The notes under the pieces are model-generated. The model was not told where the DNA came from. It worked only from the letters and a program-made list of their open reading frames with translations, and did not search any database. From assembly GCA_905221605.1 (NCBI GenBank), contig CAJNDS010000114.1, positions 727,855-791,854 of the forward strand: DNA of 64,000 bases. Direction: 5' to 3'. Shown here piece by piece: positions 1 to 14,400 of the stretch; position 1 is the stretch's first letter, and every line of letters starts with the position of its first letter. The position numbers and the translations under genes are program-made. This DNA comes from Symbiodinium natans. Lineage: Eukaryota > Sar > Dinophyceae > Suessiales > Symbiodiniaceae.

Positions 1-3000
1 ATCGACAAGCTTGCGTTTAGTAGTACCCTAAGGCTCCAAATGGCCCAAAGTAGGTATTGCTTACAGACTTTAAACCTCAATGTCGGCATAATTTATAAAC
101 TTGGAGCCCTAGGGATAGGCTTTTTCCAGATCTTTTTGCGGTGGAAAGTTGCCTGACCGCTGGCGTGAGCCTCCTCATGGCACCTGAAAGTCAGGTATGT
201 CGAGCCTCTTCCCTTGGCTCCACATGACGTCCCGCTCATTGTTGGGCCACTGGCAGAGGAGGTCTATGACAAAGGCTGGGTATAGCGGCCTAAACCCTAA
301 ACCCTAAACCCTAAACCCACTTCAGTCCACTCTTCGATAAAGAAATCGCTGGTGCAAGGCCGACTGTTGGCTCCTCTGGGCTTCGAGGTGCGGCCTCTGC
401 AGATATGAGACGCTGTAGACGTAATTGGGCAGTTCTCTCTAAGCTAGGGTTTGGGGTTTAGGGTTTAGGGTTTAAGGTTTAGGGTTTAGGGTTTGGGGTT
501 TCGGGATCCCTTTTCTTAGAAGGGTGCTGGGTAGTTCTCGAAATGGGGGTTTTCGACATTAGGGTACCTTATTGGGGCCCTTATTATAGGGGAATCCGAC
601 TACTTGGAGTCTACATTAAGGGTATCGTAAACCCCCAAAATTGGGGTCCATTTTTAGAGGGTGCCGCCTTATAATGTGTACCCAAAGGGACCCTAACCCA
701 ACTTCTGGAGCTTGCTCGAGAATGTTGGGGATATCTGAGAACAGGGGTACCCTCCTCGGGGTCCTTTTTTGTCAGGGTGGGAGACCCCTCATGCTGGGGA
801 TAGGGGTCTAAAAGATAAAAGGATCAAACATAAATATGAATAGATATAAAAAACCTAAACCCTGAGCCCTAAACCTTGAACCTTTATAAACCCTAAACCC
901 TGAACCCTAAACCCTAAACCCTAAACCCTAAACCCTAAACCCTAAACCCTAAACCCTAAACCCTAACGCCTAGCCCTAAACCCTAAACCCTTAACCCTTA
1001 ACCCTTAACCCTTAACCCTTAACCCTTAACCCTTAACCCTTAACCCTAACCCTCAACCCTAAACCCTGAACCCTGTACATTGAGCCCTAAACCCTACCCT
1101 AAACCCTAAACCCTCGGTTGTTTATGTTTTTTGATCCTTGTTGAATTTTTCTTGATCCGACAGCCCTCATGTTGGGGATATCCAGTTAAACCCTAAACCC
1201 TAAACCCTAAACCCTAAACCCTAAACCCCCAAAGGCATTTTTTTCCAAAGAGCCCTGAGAGGCGCTGCTGCGCCTGGCTGCGCCCGGCACCGCGGCGGCG
1301 CTGCGAGGCGTTGAGGAGGCGCCGCTCGGCTTAGCTCCCGGGAGTGCTCAGAGCATTTAGGGTTTAGGGTTTAGGGTTTAGGGTTTAGGGTTTAGGGTTT
1401 AGGGTTTAGGGTTTAGGGTTTAGGGTTTAGGGTTTAGGGTTTAGGGTTTAGGGTTTGGGAGCTTCCGATGTCATGGTTGTGTAAAAATCAGCAACTTACA
1501 AAGCAACTTACAATAGTCATTTATAAGATTTTTCAGATTATAGTTTTATAACATTATAGTATTTCGAGATTACAAGGTTATAATATGTATTATAAGATTA
1601 TAGTACTATGCTACTTAAATATGATAGTATTGTAATATTCTAATATGAAGATGTGGTAATATTGCAATATGATAGCATTCAATATTCGAATACTATAATA
1701 TGGTAGTATCATCGTATTCTGAGGCACAGTCGACATTGCTGCTTGTAAGGGGGTAGTTGTTGGTTTGGCGGCAACGCCGAGGATCGATAGGGCAGGCGCT
1801 AAAATGATAGGGTTATTTGATACGATAGGAGAAAGGTGTGTTAGGTGAAAAGAATGGAAAGCCATAGTGGAAGGGTAGTTGAAAAACAAGGAATGCTTAA
1901 GCAAGTAAATTTGACGCCGGATGCGTTCCGTTCCGTTCCGTCCCGGCGTTCCGTTCCGTTTCGGCCTTTGGGGTGGCAAATGCCCCCCCCCCCCCTCTCA
2001 AGAGAGACAGAAACCCAACCCCCTAAACCCTAAACCCTGAACCCTGAACCCTAAACCCTAAACCCTAAACCCTTCGGCTGTTGGGAATAATGGAACCAGT
2101 GGCGGCCGAGGCTCGAACGCGCTTTGCCGCTGGCAGCTTGCACCGTAGCTGCATGACTTAGCTGCCCGCTCTAAACTTAGGGTTTAGGGTTTAGGGTTTA
2201 GGCTTCAGGGACGTGAGCGGAGGGATCGTGCAGTAGTCTCAGACATGCGTTGCGTGAGTCAAAAAAATGGGTCACCCTAAACCCTAAACCCTAAACCCTA
2301 AACCCTTAACCCTCTGAGCTCCGAAAGCCAGAGAGGAGCTGGAGCGGAGAGATGAAGCTCAACAAGACAGCGGATCCCAGAGACTCCAAAAACCCCTTAA
2401 GATCAAGGAATGTACCTTAAGTCATATTAGGGTTCCTACTACAATTTTAAGGTATATTCCTTAATGAAGGGGTTTTTGAGTCTCTGGGGAGTCCTGGCCC
2501 AGGATATCACATCAAGCTCAGAACCCATTGGGTCCCTGGAGCCTGGATGCTGCAAGCATTTTTACATCTCCCAGAGACTCCAAACCCCTTAATTAAGCAA
2601 TATACCTTAAATTATAGTAGGAACCCTAATATGATTTAAGGTATATTCCTTGATTTAAGGGGTTTTGGAGTCTCTGGGCTCCGCAAGCCCATGCACACAG
2701 TAAGGGGGCGCATGTTCAAAAAAGAGCACGACGAAGACGTGACCGAGGCTTCCTTTGATTGCTTACTCAGAGTTCTTAGATGAGATGATAGTTCAAAATT
2801 CAAAGTAGATAGTCTCCTCACCAACATAGTTATAGTGTAATTATAATGCATAAGCAGTTATATATTATAATTGCATTAGAGTTACAACCCTTAACCCTAA
2901 ACCCTGAACCAAATTCTACAAGAAACCCCTTGCCTATTTTGAGCTATGGCACCTGGATAGTAGTAAGTATTGGGAATAAAATAGTTCTCTTAAGATAGGT

Positions 3001-6000
3001 ATTAGGTTGGTGGGGTGGGTGGTGCCAATAGCCTATCATAGGCAAGGTATCATCTAACTGGAGGGGGGTGGGGTGGGGGGTGGGGGGGGCTTCTTACTGC
3101 GCTGTCTCAGGCACCTCGCTGTTTCTGCCCTTGCCGCATTTGCGACCGGCAGCGCCGCCAAGACTCGCCGACGCCAAATCTCTGGGCAAGGTTGCAGCCA
3201 GCTGGGATGCCCGGCCACACGTCCCTGGGCCAACATCGGGTGTTGTGAGCCGGGGAGAGTTTCGAAGGAAGGAGCCAAAGAGAGCATTTAGGACAGTTTA
3301 GGGTTTAGGGTTTAGGGTTTCGGATTTAGGGATCCGACTTCTCACGACGTTTGGCTGAGGGCTCGAGCCTGCCCTGCTTTGATATCCATGGCGGCGTCCA
3401 CCTGCTCGACTTGTCACTTTTGGCCAGTCGCTTGGTTGGCACAAGTTTTTTGGGGGAGAACTCCGCGTCATGTTGCGAGAGGGAGGCTAATATAGGGGTC
3501 GGAATCATGACTGATAGTATTCCCTTATAGACCATTTATATTTATAGTTATACCATAATAGCCCCCTTCCAAAACCCTATTCTAATCTTTCCTTTGTGGT
3601 GCTTTACTGTAACTTTAGATCTTTAGCCTTTTTGGGCTTGTTGGGTTTCTTAACAAGGCAGCAAAAATTTAGTTTATAGCTACCCTCCTAAGTGCAGCCA
3701 AGTTTCATTCCCCTATATTATCCGACGTTTGAGAACCTCTGCTTGGTTGCAAGGCTCGTGCCCCACCCTGTCCACGGCGCTGCTGCGACCGATCCAGGCC
3801 TATGCCTTTGCCACTGCTTGGCACGAGGCCTAGTGTGACAACGGCGTGCGTCTGTTTACGAAGCTGCGTGCAGTTTGCCGTCTTAAGGTGCGACTGTACA
3901 GCTTTGCCAGCCTAACCAGCCTTGCCCGAGGTTCGGCATCTCAGTACGCCTCGACTCGGAAGAGCATGCCTGGCTATTTCATGGCTTGTGCCGTCTGTTA
4001 TCAGACAGCTCGCTGATCAAGACGTGGCCAAGTGGTCTTGCAGAAGCCGAAGCTTCGCTGCAAATGGACTTCATGCCTGAAGACAGGCACGTCATTGCTA
4101 TATCCCCCTTGGGAAGTATTTTTTATTTTTGTTTATATCAAGCCCCAGAGGATATTAAACATATTATGCATGGAGGTTCTAAGGGGAGTAGAGATTGCGC
4201 TTGTGTGGCGTTGCTGTGTCCAGCTGCCCAGGAGGTCGCTGCCAAATTGCGAGAGGAGGGTCGCCGGCCTTGAATATGCACCACCGCATTTGAAACAGAA
4301 CATGGGTGTTTCGTGCTAAAGCTCGGGGGGCAGAAGCGCCATACCGCAGCTCCCCTCCTCCCAAACCCAGAACCCGAACCCTAAACCCCAAACCCTAAAG
4401 TGACTTGTGCATGAGGGGTTGTGGCCCAGTGCCCGACAAAAGGGGCCGCTGGGAGGGTGCCCTCCTTCCTTTGCGCTGGGTGAGGCATCCACAAACTCTA
4501 CAGGTTTCGGGTTTAGGTTTTAGGGCTTAGGGTTTATGTTTTAGGGTTTCGGGTTTAGGGTTTAGAACGAATCACGTACTTGAAGGGCATGGGACCTGGG
4601 GGGGGGTTAGAAGCAATTGTTCATGAGGCCAGCTGTACTGGATGATAGGTAGGAGACCCTCGAGTCATAAACATGACATTGTTTCACTATAGAATTCAAT
4701 GATATAAGTAAATTATATATATATATATATACAAATGATTATATATGTAAGTTTTTACTTATTTATTTGTACCATTATGTTACTATTCCATACATAGTAG
4801 TATATAAGTATACTTGAGGGGTAGAGCCATGCTCCTGGCGTTGAAGAGCCATCGTGGAGCGCTTCAGGTCAGCTGTGGCACGCCCAAGTGGAGGCTGGTC
4901 GAGATGATCAGCCGCTCGCTTCGGGTACCCGGGAGCTGCCACCCTACTCCCCAGGCCGACATCTACACGAACGTAAGAGTCTGCGAATAGAATACTCTTG
5001 TCATAGTAATGTGGAAATATACTAATGTAGTAATACAGAAATATGTTCATGGAGTCATATAGTCATATAGGCATATAGTCATATAGTCATAAAGGAATAT
5101 AGTCATATAGTAATATAGGAATATAGGAATATAGGAATATAGGAATATAGGAATATAGGAATATAGGAGTATAGGAGTATAGCAATATGGCAGTTAGTAG
5201 TAAAAACATAGTTGTATAATCGTATCGCAGATATGTAGTAACATAGCTTTTTAGGAATATACGGTGTGCAACTACATCACATGATGCTTTCTATACCGTG
5301 TGGAGTGTCAAAGTCTGCTCCAAGAACCCTAAACCCTAAACCCTAAACCCTAAACCCTAAACCCTAAACCCTAAACCCTAAACCCTAAACCCTAAACCCT
5401 AAACCTATCTCTGGAGAAGAGGCATCTTGGGGCAACTGCTGGGTCCGGTCCGAGAGCTGAAGGCGTACCTGGTGTGCCATGAGCTGTGCAGGTGGGTACA
5501 CGTTTAGGGTTTAGGGTTTAGGGTTTAGGGTTTAGGGTTTAGGGTTTGGGGGTTGGGGTTTGGGGTTTGGGGGTTGGGGTTTCGGGTTTGGGGTTTGGGG
5601 GTTGGGGTTTGGGGTCTCAGGGCTGGGGGGGCGAACTGCTGTCCACTACTTGCCCGCTGTTCCTCACACGTTAGGTAGCAGCTGCGTCCTTTGCTCATGG
5701 TGCCGCGGGCTCCCTCAGAACATCTGTTCGTCATGCATGTGCTGAAGCCACCGAAACCTCTTTCTCCGTCAGACGCAGGAAGCTGGAATGGGACCACTTC
5801 CACAAGAGGCTGTCAGCCATCTGGGACACATGCGGGCGATTCTTGACCACTCCACAGTTCCTCGGGCAGCTGGATGCCGACGACGCAAACCCTGGGAGCA
5901 TGAACCACCAGCTGCGGGACATCCGTTTCGGATGCGAGTTTTCTTCCGGAGCAACTTAGGGCTGTGCTTCCAAGGACACGAGGTCCAGAGTGAGGTCATC

Positions 6001-8416
6001 CCTTTCAGCCCTCTGAACCCTGAACCGATGTATCCATGCCCTAAACCCTAAACCCTAAACATCCTAAACCCTAAACCCTAAACCGTATAACCCTAACAGG
6101 ACTTTGCTTCCCAGTGGATCTACGGCCTGGGCTGTCCAGTGGTCCGCGTGGGTTGGTTCTACAACCAGGCAGGGGAGATGAGGAGTTTTTGGGAATCATG
6201 TGGGTGGTTGTCAAAAACTCGCCCGCCCACCCCCATCAATAACGTGAGCGCAAGTGACCCTGCCCGAATCATGTGGGCACAAGTGACGGTGATGCCCGAG
6301 ATCCGGAGCAAGTTGGTGCTGCAGCTTTGGCGTGCATTGCCAGGTGCTCCATCGGCTCGAACTTTCAGTGTCGCAGCTGCCTCTCGAGCCCACACCTCTG
6401 CCGAAGCCGCCACCGCTTAGCTGGGTGCTCAGGGTCGCAGCATCACGCGTCCTCTGTGAAAGCCTCTGAGGTTTCATTGTCAGTCTTCGGACAGTGTGAG
6501 TGCAAGAAAGGGGCTGGGCTATTCTGTCTAGAGACTCGACCCCAAGCCCAAGTGGGGCCACCCATAATACACCCCCCAGAGAGCACAATCCTCATAACAG
6601 AAACCCCCCCCAAAAAGGGCACTCTATTGTCGTAAACCCCCAAGTGCTGGAGCCTGATTGGTATTTCCTGGAAGGTCAGATGACGAAGCGCGTTGGGAAG
6701 ACGGGAGTTGGCTTCGGCTATGAGGGCCATGCATCGGCAGCTGCAGCTGTACAGGTCAGCCCGAGGGACGACGGTGACTGCTTGGGATCTTCCCCTTATC
6801 CTAACAGTCCTTAATGGGGATTATAGCACCCCCTACCCCTAAGGCTCCAAATGGGTCAGAGTAGGTATTATTTACAGACTTGAAACCTCAATGTCGATAT
6901 AATTTATATACTTGGAGCCCTAGGGTACTATAATCCCTATTGAGGGCTGTTAGTATAAGGGCGAGCATCCCAAGCGACTGGAGAAGTTCTCTAGAAAGTT
7001 GGCATGCCCGTGATGGAGCCCGGACACACCTCCCGCCTGCACCCCATGCTTTTGTTCCTCTACTTGGAGGTTCATGGTACTTACTAACCAACTATAACTG
7101 TAATTATAACTGTACTTGTAACCATCTTAGGGCAGTTCAGGGGCTTTTAAGTGGGCTATACGTACAGTTAGAGTTGTTTTGTAAGTACCTTGAACCTCCA
7201 AGTAGCGCTGCCATAGACCATGCCTTTCATGGAATCCATGCGTACGTCCAGGGTGCCGGCTATCGGAAATCATCGGGGTTTAGGGTTTAGGGTTTAGGGT
7301 ATAGGGTTTAGGGGGAAGAGCATTTTGTGCACTGACTCATGGTGTTGTTTGCCCGCCAGACCGTGAGCGTCGACGCACAGGCGGCTAAGAAGGCCCCGAG
7401 AGAGTGGCAAACATTCGGTATGTGTGGTGTCCCATTTCCCGGCTTTGCCTGGCACTCTGCGCAAGTCACTTCCTAAGCCCTAAACCCGAAACCCTAAACC
7501 CTAAACCCTAAACCCTGAACCCTAACCCCCAACTTGTTTTTGCTCCTTTCGCAGGTGCCCTTCAAGTACTGGTCCGGCACGCTGGTGCTGGACATCCATG
7601 CGAAGGACTCCGACACCCCTGGCAGGGTCGAGATGGAGCTCTCTGGCCCAGAAGAAGGCGAGTTTGAGCTTGGGCCGTTTTCTTCTCGTTATTGTTATTC
7701 TGATTACTACTATTATTCGTAGTATTATTATTCTGAGTAGTAACTATGATTATTATTGTTGTTATTGTTATTATGATTGTGGTTTGCGCTTCCAACGCCG
7801 GGTCTTTTGATTTCAAGCGCAGCCGGTCAAGCCAACCTACTACTTATATCCTACTGGGGAGCTTATAAGTACAGTTGGTTATAAGTACCCATGAACCGCC
7901 TAGTGAGGCCCTGAAAAGGTTCCAGAACCTTTACCCTCGACCTCCCTGAGCCCTACAGTCCGCGCAAACTCGCTGCTTCCGCCGAAAGTGGACTGCCCGC
8001 CGCTGTCCCGGCAGGAGACAGCGAAACAAGGGTCCACAGCAAAAAGCTGAGAGGGTTGGCCGGTACTTTCGTTCCTGCCTTTCTGCAGAACACAAAAGGG
8101 AGAATCAACTGGTGCATCCCAACGGTGAGGGAACATGAAGGAGTGAAGCTCTTCAGGGGGTCCCGAAGCCCTAAACCCTAAACCCTAAACTCTAGACCCT
8201 AAACCCTAAACCCTAAACCCTAAACCCTAAACCCCAAACCCCAAACCCTAAACGAAAAGGAGGCGGAGCTGCCTTCGGGCCTGGCTTTCCTGGTGCCAGG
8301 GCCCCAGCTGATGCACTGGCCTCTCGTCCGCCTCGAGATCGCCCAGCCGCTGGACTTTTGGCAAGGCCGGAGACCTTCGGACATGATGATGATGATGATC
8401 TGATGGTCTGATGATC

Positions 8417-8454
<38 letters not shown>

Positions 8455-11400
8455 CTTATGATGATGATGAGGAGGATGAGGATGAGGATGAGATGAAACT
8501 AATAGTATTACTTGTTACTATGATTGTTGTTATTATTCTCATAGGTATAATTATGAGTACTAATACTATGATTCATCCTTATTAAATATTCTCAAGCCGT
8601 CTAAAAAACCCCGAGCAATTGCCAGGCATGCTGCGCAACTCCGCGGCACCGGCTGCCGAGGCAGACGCGGCCAAGGCCGAAAGTCTGCAGAGGCTGTCAT
8701 GTTTAGGGTTTAGGGTTTAGGGTTTGGGGTTTAGGGTTTAGGGTTTCATGTTTAGGGTTTGGGGTTTAGGGTTTAGGGGGGGATGTGGTTGTTCACGGCT
8801 TGCCTTCACGACGTGTTCACTGCGCCCCGAGTGGCAGTTGCCTTCAAGCTGTTAGATAGTGGTCACTTCTTTGAAATATCGGGGGGGGGGGGGGGGGGGG
8901 GTCCTTAACATAAGTCGGTCCCTCTTAGATAGGGGACACAAACACCATATCACAGTGCGCCCAAGTGACGCCCTCCAATTGCAGGCCATTGGCGACATGC
9001 TGGAAGCCGGGCAGCTTCCATCTGGTGCTGCGATGTCAACTCTTTTGCAGGCGACGGTGCACAAGTAGCTAATCCAGGGGTCGGAGCAATTACTCATGCT
9101 TTACCCTTATGGTCCCTTTAGAATTCGACTAGAATAACCCCCAAAGCCCTATTCTAATTATTAAGGCCCCTAGGTTTCTTGCCATGAATCCATGAATCCC
9201 GGCGCTGGAGCTGCTCTTATGATGCGGCTGCGAGGCCCTCTCTATCCCTTTGAAGGATGGGGGCTGGCATGAGATTACCTGTCCGCCCCTCAGGCGTCAG
9301 CTTACACCGCTCGTGGTCATGTCGCACTGGCTGGCTCCTAATTAGTAGGGAATGAAGGAATGAGGTACCCTATCGAATCCCCTAGAGGGTATATATATAT
9401 ACATATATGTATATATATATATATATATTTTTATATTTATGTTTATTTATATATATATATATAGGGGCCCTCCTTCCCTCCTTCCCTACGAAGAACCAGG
9501 GAACCTCAGTGCTGCTCAGGCGTGGAGTGCGCGCTCACGCTCTGCCGGTGGGCCCTGAAGCTGCAGAAGGGGAGCGCTCTCCGCAGCTCGCTCTTCAGGC
9601 ACCCGCGGAATGGGGGTTTAGGGTTCATAGGGTTGGGTATGGGGTTTGGGGTTTGGGGTTTAGGGTTTAGGGTTTAGGGTTTAGGGTTTAGGGTTTAGGG
9701 TTTAGGGTTTAGGGTTTAGGGTTCCCCTAATATACCCCGAATAGGAGAATCCTTATGACAGGACCCCCCCCAAAAGGGTACCCCCATTTTCGGAAACCCC
9801 CATGTCAGAACTGGCGGCCATGGACCCCGCTGTTTGGGACCTGTCACTCTTTCTCTCTTTCTCCGTCGTGCTCTCTACGTCCATCCGTTCGCTTGGTCTA
9901 TCTCTATCTATATCCCTCTTGGAATTTTGTTGTTGTTTTTATTGGTTTTTATAAAACCAAAGAAGATATTAAAAGTATTATGTTTATTAAGGTTCTAAGG
10001 GGAGTATATCTCTTCCCCACACAACGCATATACAGTACACATCTCTCCATCTAGTCGAGCGCCAAAAAGAGTGCGATCACTGTTGGGTCACTTGAGTTGG
10101 GAGCAACGCTTGCATAGGTGCAGCTCGCAATCACGCTATCGCCTATGCTTGGAGGTTCATGGTACTTATTCACCAATCATAACTGTATAACTGTACTTGT
10201 AACTCTATTAGGGCTCTTAAGAGGCTTACAAGTGGGTTTACAAGTACAGTTATGATTGGTTAATGAGTACCATGAACCTCCAAGTGTCCCATGCAGTCAG
10301 CGGATCTTCACCTGGTGTTTCGAAACTGTGCTCCCAGGATGGGCCATTAGGCCCTATAATCGCCAAAATCAAGCCTCTAAAGCAAGGCCGACGACGGCAA
10401 GATTAGGGTTTAGGGTTTAGGGTTCCGGGTGTAATTCGGTGTAATCCACGAGTAACCCTAAACCCTAAACCCTAAACCCTAAACCCTAAACCCTAAACCC
10501 TAAACCCTATACCCAAACCTGCCGCGTAGCACCAGGCCACTGCACGAGTTCCTGGGCCGCAAAGCAGCCTGGCAGGCTGACACAGGCACCTAACATGGGC
10601 TTTTCCCAAAATAAGGGTACCCTTCACTACAGTTTAGGGTTTAAGGTTTAGGGTTTAGGGTTTAAGGTTTAGGGTTTGGAGTACCTCTTCTATACCCCAA
10701 ATAGAATAGACTCCCCTTAAAGGGACACCCACATCAAAGGGTACCCCTTCTTTCAGAAACCCCCACATGTTTCTTCTCAGAGATCTTGGGGATCTTCGGG
10801 GGCATCTGATGTACGGCTCCTGAGCATCGCCACAATGCTGCACTTTGTGGTGTGTGTGTGTGTGCAGTCAGAGGCTGCAGACACGGAAGGGTGTTGATCT
10901 GGAAGCAAACATTCCGGCTTCTGTTTTTTGCCTGCCAATGATCGGGATCCTGACTTGGAGAGCAGCCCTAAAACCCTAAACCCTACGAAGGAGTGCACGT
11001 TGCGTTCATCTGCGGCTTGGGGTGCGGGGTCTGATTCCGCCTTGGAAGGCATGGCCCGTGTGCGGATGCAAGTGGCAAGGCCGCTGGGTTAGGGTTTTAG
11101 TTTAGGGTTTGTTGGGTTTTTGGTTTTTTTGTTTGGGTTTGTGGTGTTGCAAGGGCTTTTAGGGTTTTTTTGTGCTTTAAGGGCTTTTCCCCACCCTCGG
11201 TGTGGGGTTGTCAGATTTTCCACTCAACTCTTCTCCTGGCCCGGAACTCTTCTCCTGGCCCGGAACTCTTCTCCTCGCCCGGTCTACTCCTCGCTCATCC
11301 CTGGAGTCCCAACCCCAAAGTGTCCCTGGAGTGCCCCACCCTTGGAGTGCACAACTGGAGTGCCCAACCCCAGAGGCCCAACCCCAGAGTCTCCCTAGAG

Positions 11401-14400
11401 TGCCTGTCCCCGGAGTGCCCAGCCCCAGGGTCTCCTTGGAGCAAGCCCAGAGTCTCCCGTGCCCAACCCGCCCAACCCCAGAGTCTCCCTCGAGTGCCCA
11501 ACCCCACCAGAGTGCCCAGCCCCAGAGTGTTGCTGGAGTGCCGGGCCCAGCCCCAGAGTGTCTCTACCCAGAGAGGGTGGGGATGTTCGAAGTAAAATAA
11601 TTTGGGTTCTTGGGGTTTGTAGGGTTTGTAGGGTTTAGGGTTTCGGGTTAAGGTTTAGGCCGACTTCTTGTGTAGGGTCCAAACCCTAAACCCTAAACCC
11701 CCCAACTGTATAATCCCGACTTCGTGCCAGGTGCCTTCAGGGCCGCGCGTTCCGAACGCTGGAACTGTGCCCTTGGCTGTCAGTATGATCTGCATGACAA
11801 CCCCAGACAGCCGCAGGGAGCATCCAAGAACGAGATCGGAACCGTGTCGTACTGGAACCCTCAACCCTACGTCGCAAAGAATGCGAGTTCTCGAAATTTT
11901 CGCACGGTCCGTTCTGGGCGTTCCGGTCATGGTTTGGAGTCTTCTGTTTGGGCCGCCGACCGACGTTTCAGCGAACTGCCCCCCAAATTCATGTCACCCT
12001 TTTCCCCTCACTTTAGGTGGCGGCACTGCCTACCTCTTGAGCTCTGCTACGAGTCACCGCGTGAGGAGCGCTACGAGTCACCCCGTGGAAGCTGCCTTTC
12101 TAAAGGGTGGTGGATCGGGTGACTGTGCAGACAACAGCGGTTCACTCGATTGTTGCTTGCCTGTTAGGATTGCGCGCAAAGAGCAATTATATATTCATAT
12201 ATATATATATACACATATAGATAGATATATATATATATATACACATATAGATAGATATATATACATATATATGTGTATGTATGTATGTCTCCAGGTGGAT
12301 GCAGTCTGTGAGTCTGCGAGGACCCTTTGGGCATTGCGTCCATCGAAATTCAGCGCGATGTGCCCCAGAATTCCCGAACCGACGTTCCGGGCGCTGTCGT
12401 CAAACGCCTGCAGCTGGAATCAGTACCTCTGGACTGACCCTAAGCCCGCAACCCTAAACCCTAAACCCTAAACCCTAAACCCTAAACCCTAAACCCCTGC
12501 AAACTAGGGAAGGTAATTCCTGCTAGGTGCGTCTCCAAAATTTTGGGGCTCCTTCTGAGTACCCTACTCACAATGCTCCGGTTTTTGAAGCAGCATCCCC
12601 AAACACTTGGGGATACTAGGAAATAATTCTGAATTTTCGGGTACTATATAGCAAAAGCGGTCATGATGTAGAGCAGCTTCCATGAAGGTCACTCCGCAGA
12701 CGTTGTGTTTTTGGAGTTTGGTACGGCGCAGGCAAAAGTGGCAATTTGTGACCCTGAACCCTGAGCCCTGAACCCTAAACCCTAAGCCCTAAACCCTAAA
12801 CCCTAAACCCTAAACCCTAAACCCTAAACCCTAAACCCTAAACCCTAAGTCAGTCTTTCAGTCGGCCCGTTACTTCGGCCAAGGCACTTCCCTCCGAAGG
12901 GCATCGCTTGGCGGTTGCCGCCGTGCGAATTGTACTGGGCCTGTGTGCGCGCGGGCAGGCTCTGACTTACTTAGCCAAGAGGTGAACTTTAAACTTCTGT
13001 GGGTTTCCTTGTGTAGTTGGAATGAACTCTAAACTTTTGTGGGTTTCCTTATTTCGTAGGAATAGTCAAGTTTATCGTGGTTATTGGAGAAGCAGGCTCT
13101 GAGGGCTTTGGTTATCCACCCAGAGCCCCAATGAGAGAAGACGGCGAAAACCCGAAGTCTTATATCCTGACGGAATATATTACATATTATATATCTATAG
13201 ATCATACATTATACGTATATATATATATACATATGTATATACGCCATGTATATGTTTATGTATATATATATATACACTCTCTACAGCTCACCACTCTTTT
13301 TCAGGCTGCCCAGCGCTGGGATGACTTCCTGGATAAGGTGCCCAGCAATAAGGGCCCGAGCCCACTGCGCGAGGCCTACGCCAAGGCACGCTGTTTTGCC
13401 CGCGCCCTCCACAAGCACTCCTTGGGGTTTAGGGTTTAGGCTATAGGGTTTAGGGTTAGGGTTTTAGGGGAGCTCACCTCCCTCAATCCTCAGCCCTAGA
13501 CAGACTTCTTACCCTCAACCCTTCCTCAACTCTCAACCCCTTAGTTGAGCACTCGCATCCGCGGACACAATAAACTCCAGGACCAGGTTTCTGGGCTCAG
13601 AGGTGCACGCGATTAGGGTTTAGGGCTTAGGGATTAGGGCTAAAGCTCCGCGAAAGCAAGCTGTTTTTTCGTGCCGGGACAAAGAGGTTTAGACCAGCTG
13701 CCAAGAAATGCCCTGAAGTTCCATTACCGTGAAGCACCTCAAGCCCCAAACCCTCAAAAAACCCCACATCCCAATGCCAACTAACAGGCGTGGGGTGTTC
13801 TCGGCCCGGCGCCAAGCCACCTGCAGGTTCGGAGGTTTAGGGTTTAGGGTTTAGGGTTTAGGGTTTAGGGTTTAGGGTTTAGGCTTTAGGGGCTTCTGGC
13901 GTCATGGTGCCCCGAATAGGACCCCGAATATACGCCTCAACCTACTCGGATCCCTATCCCTATTCTAGGAACCCCCTCGGAAAAGGTACCCCGGTTTTTT
14001 TTGGAAACCCCCAGTTCGGGTACCTATTCGCTGCAAAAGAAGTCATTTTGTACGACGATTTGAGGGTGTTGGGGCTTATAGGGCTCTAGCGTGACCTTTA
14101 CATGGGTTTCAGGAAATCCTAAGTGACCTACATTGACCTGTTCTCAGAGCCAAACACGCTTTGTTGCAGGCAAGCCTATCTCAACGACTTAAGGGTTCGA
14201 GCTGGGGGCTTCTTTCTTCATCCGCATTCGGTTGTCTTCGCCAATCTGGGGTGATGTGCCCTAGTCGTTTGTTCCCATCGCCTGATGTGTGGTTAACTCC
14301 AGGCCTTCGTGTCTAGGAGAAGCCAGCACAACCAACTAGCCAAGTCAAGGTCCGCGTTGTGTTGAACATGTTGTCAGCGATAGGAAGCTGTGGGCGCGAG

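Larger units (their letters stand above)
290..5400 (+). other. Long intronic stretch of the TAF2-like gene
   Basis: Holds many telomere-type arrays (for example 295-316, 446-500, 890-1110, 1186-1227, 1357-1456, 2020-2072, 2181-2207, 2276-2313, 3297-3321, 4369-4397, 4507-4564, 5326-5405), AT-rich repeats (1500-1720, 4680-4800, 5050-5270), an E-family element at 541-638, the J pair (2369-2488, 2572-2680) and F-family copy 4098-4190. G-rich run at 3060-3090. Exons of the M1-like core are expected here but were not identified. Confidence 0.5.

Noticed and set aside
4775-5050. Possible exon on either strand ([11 protein letters not shown] or the reverse)
   Set aside because: No TAF2 motif fits and no convincing splice signals.
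11170-11600. Frames of 130-140 residues rich in PTPESP
   Set aside because: Come from the CCCAACCCCAGAG tandem repeat.
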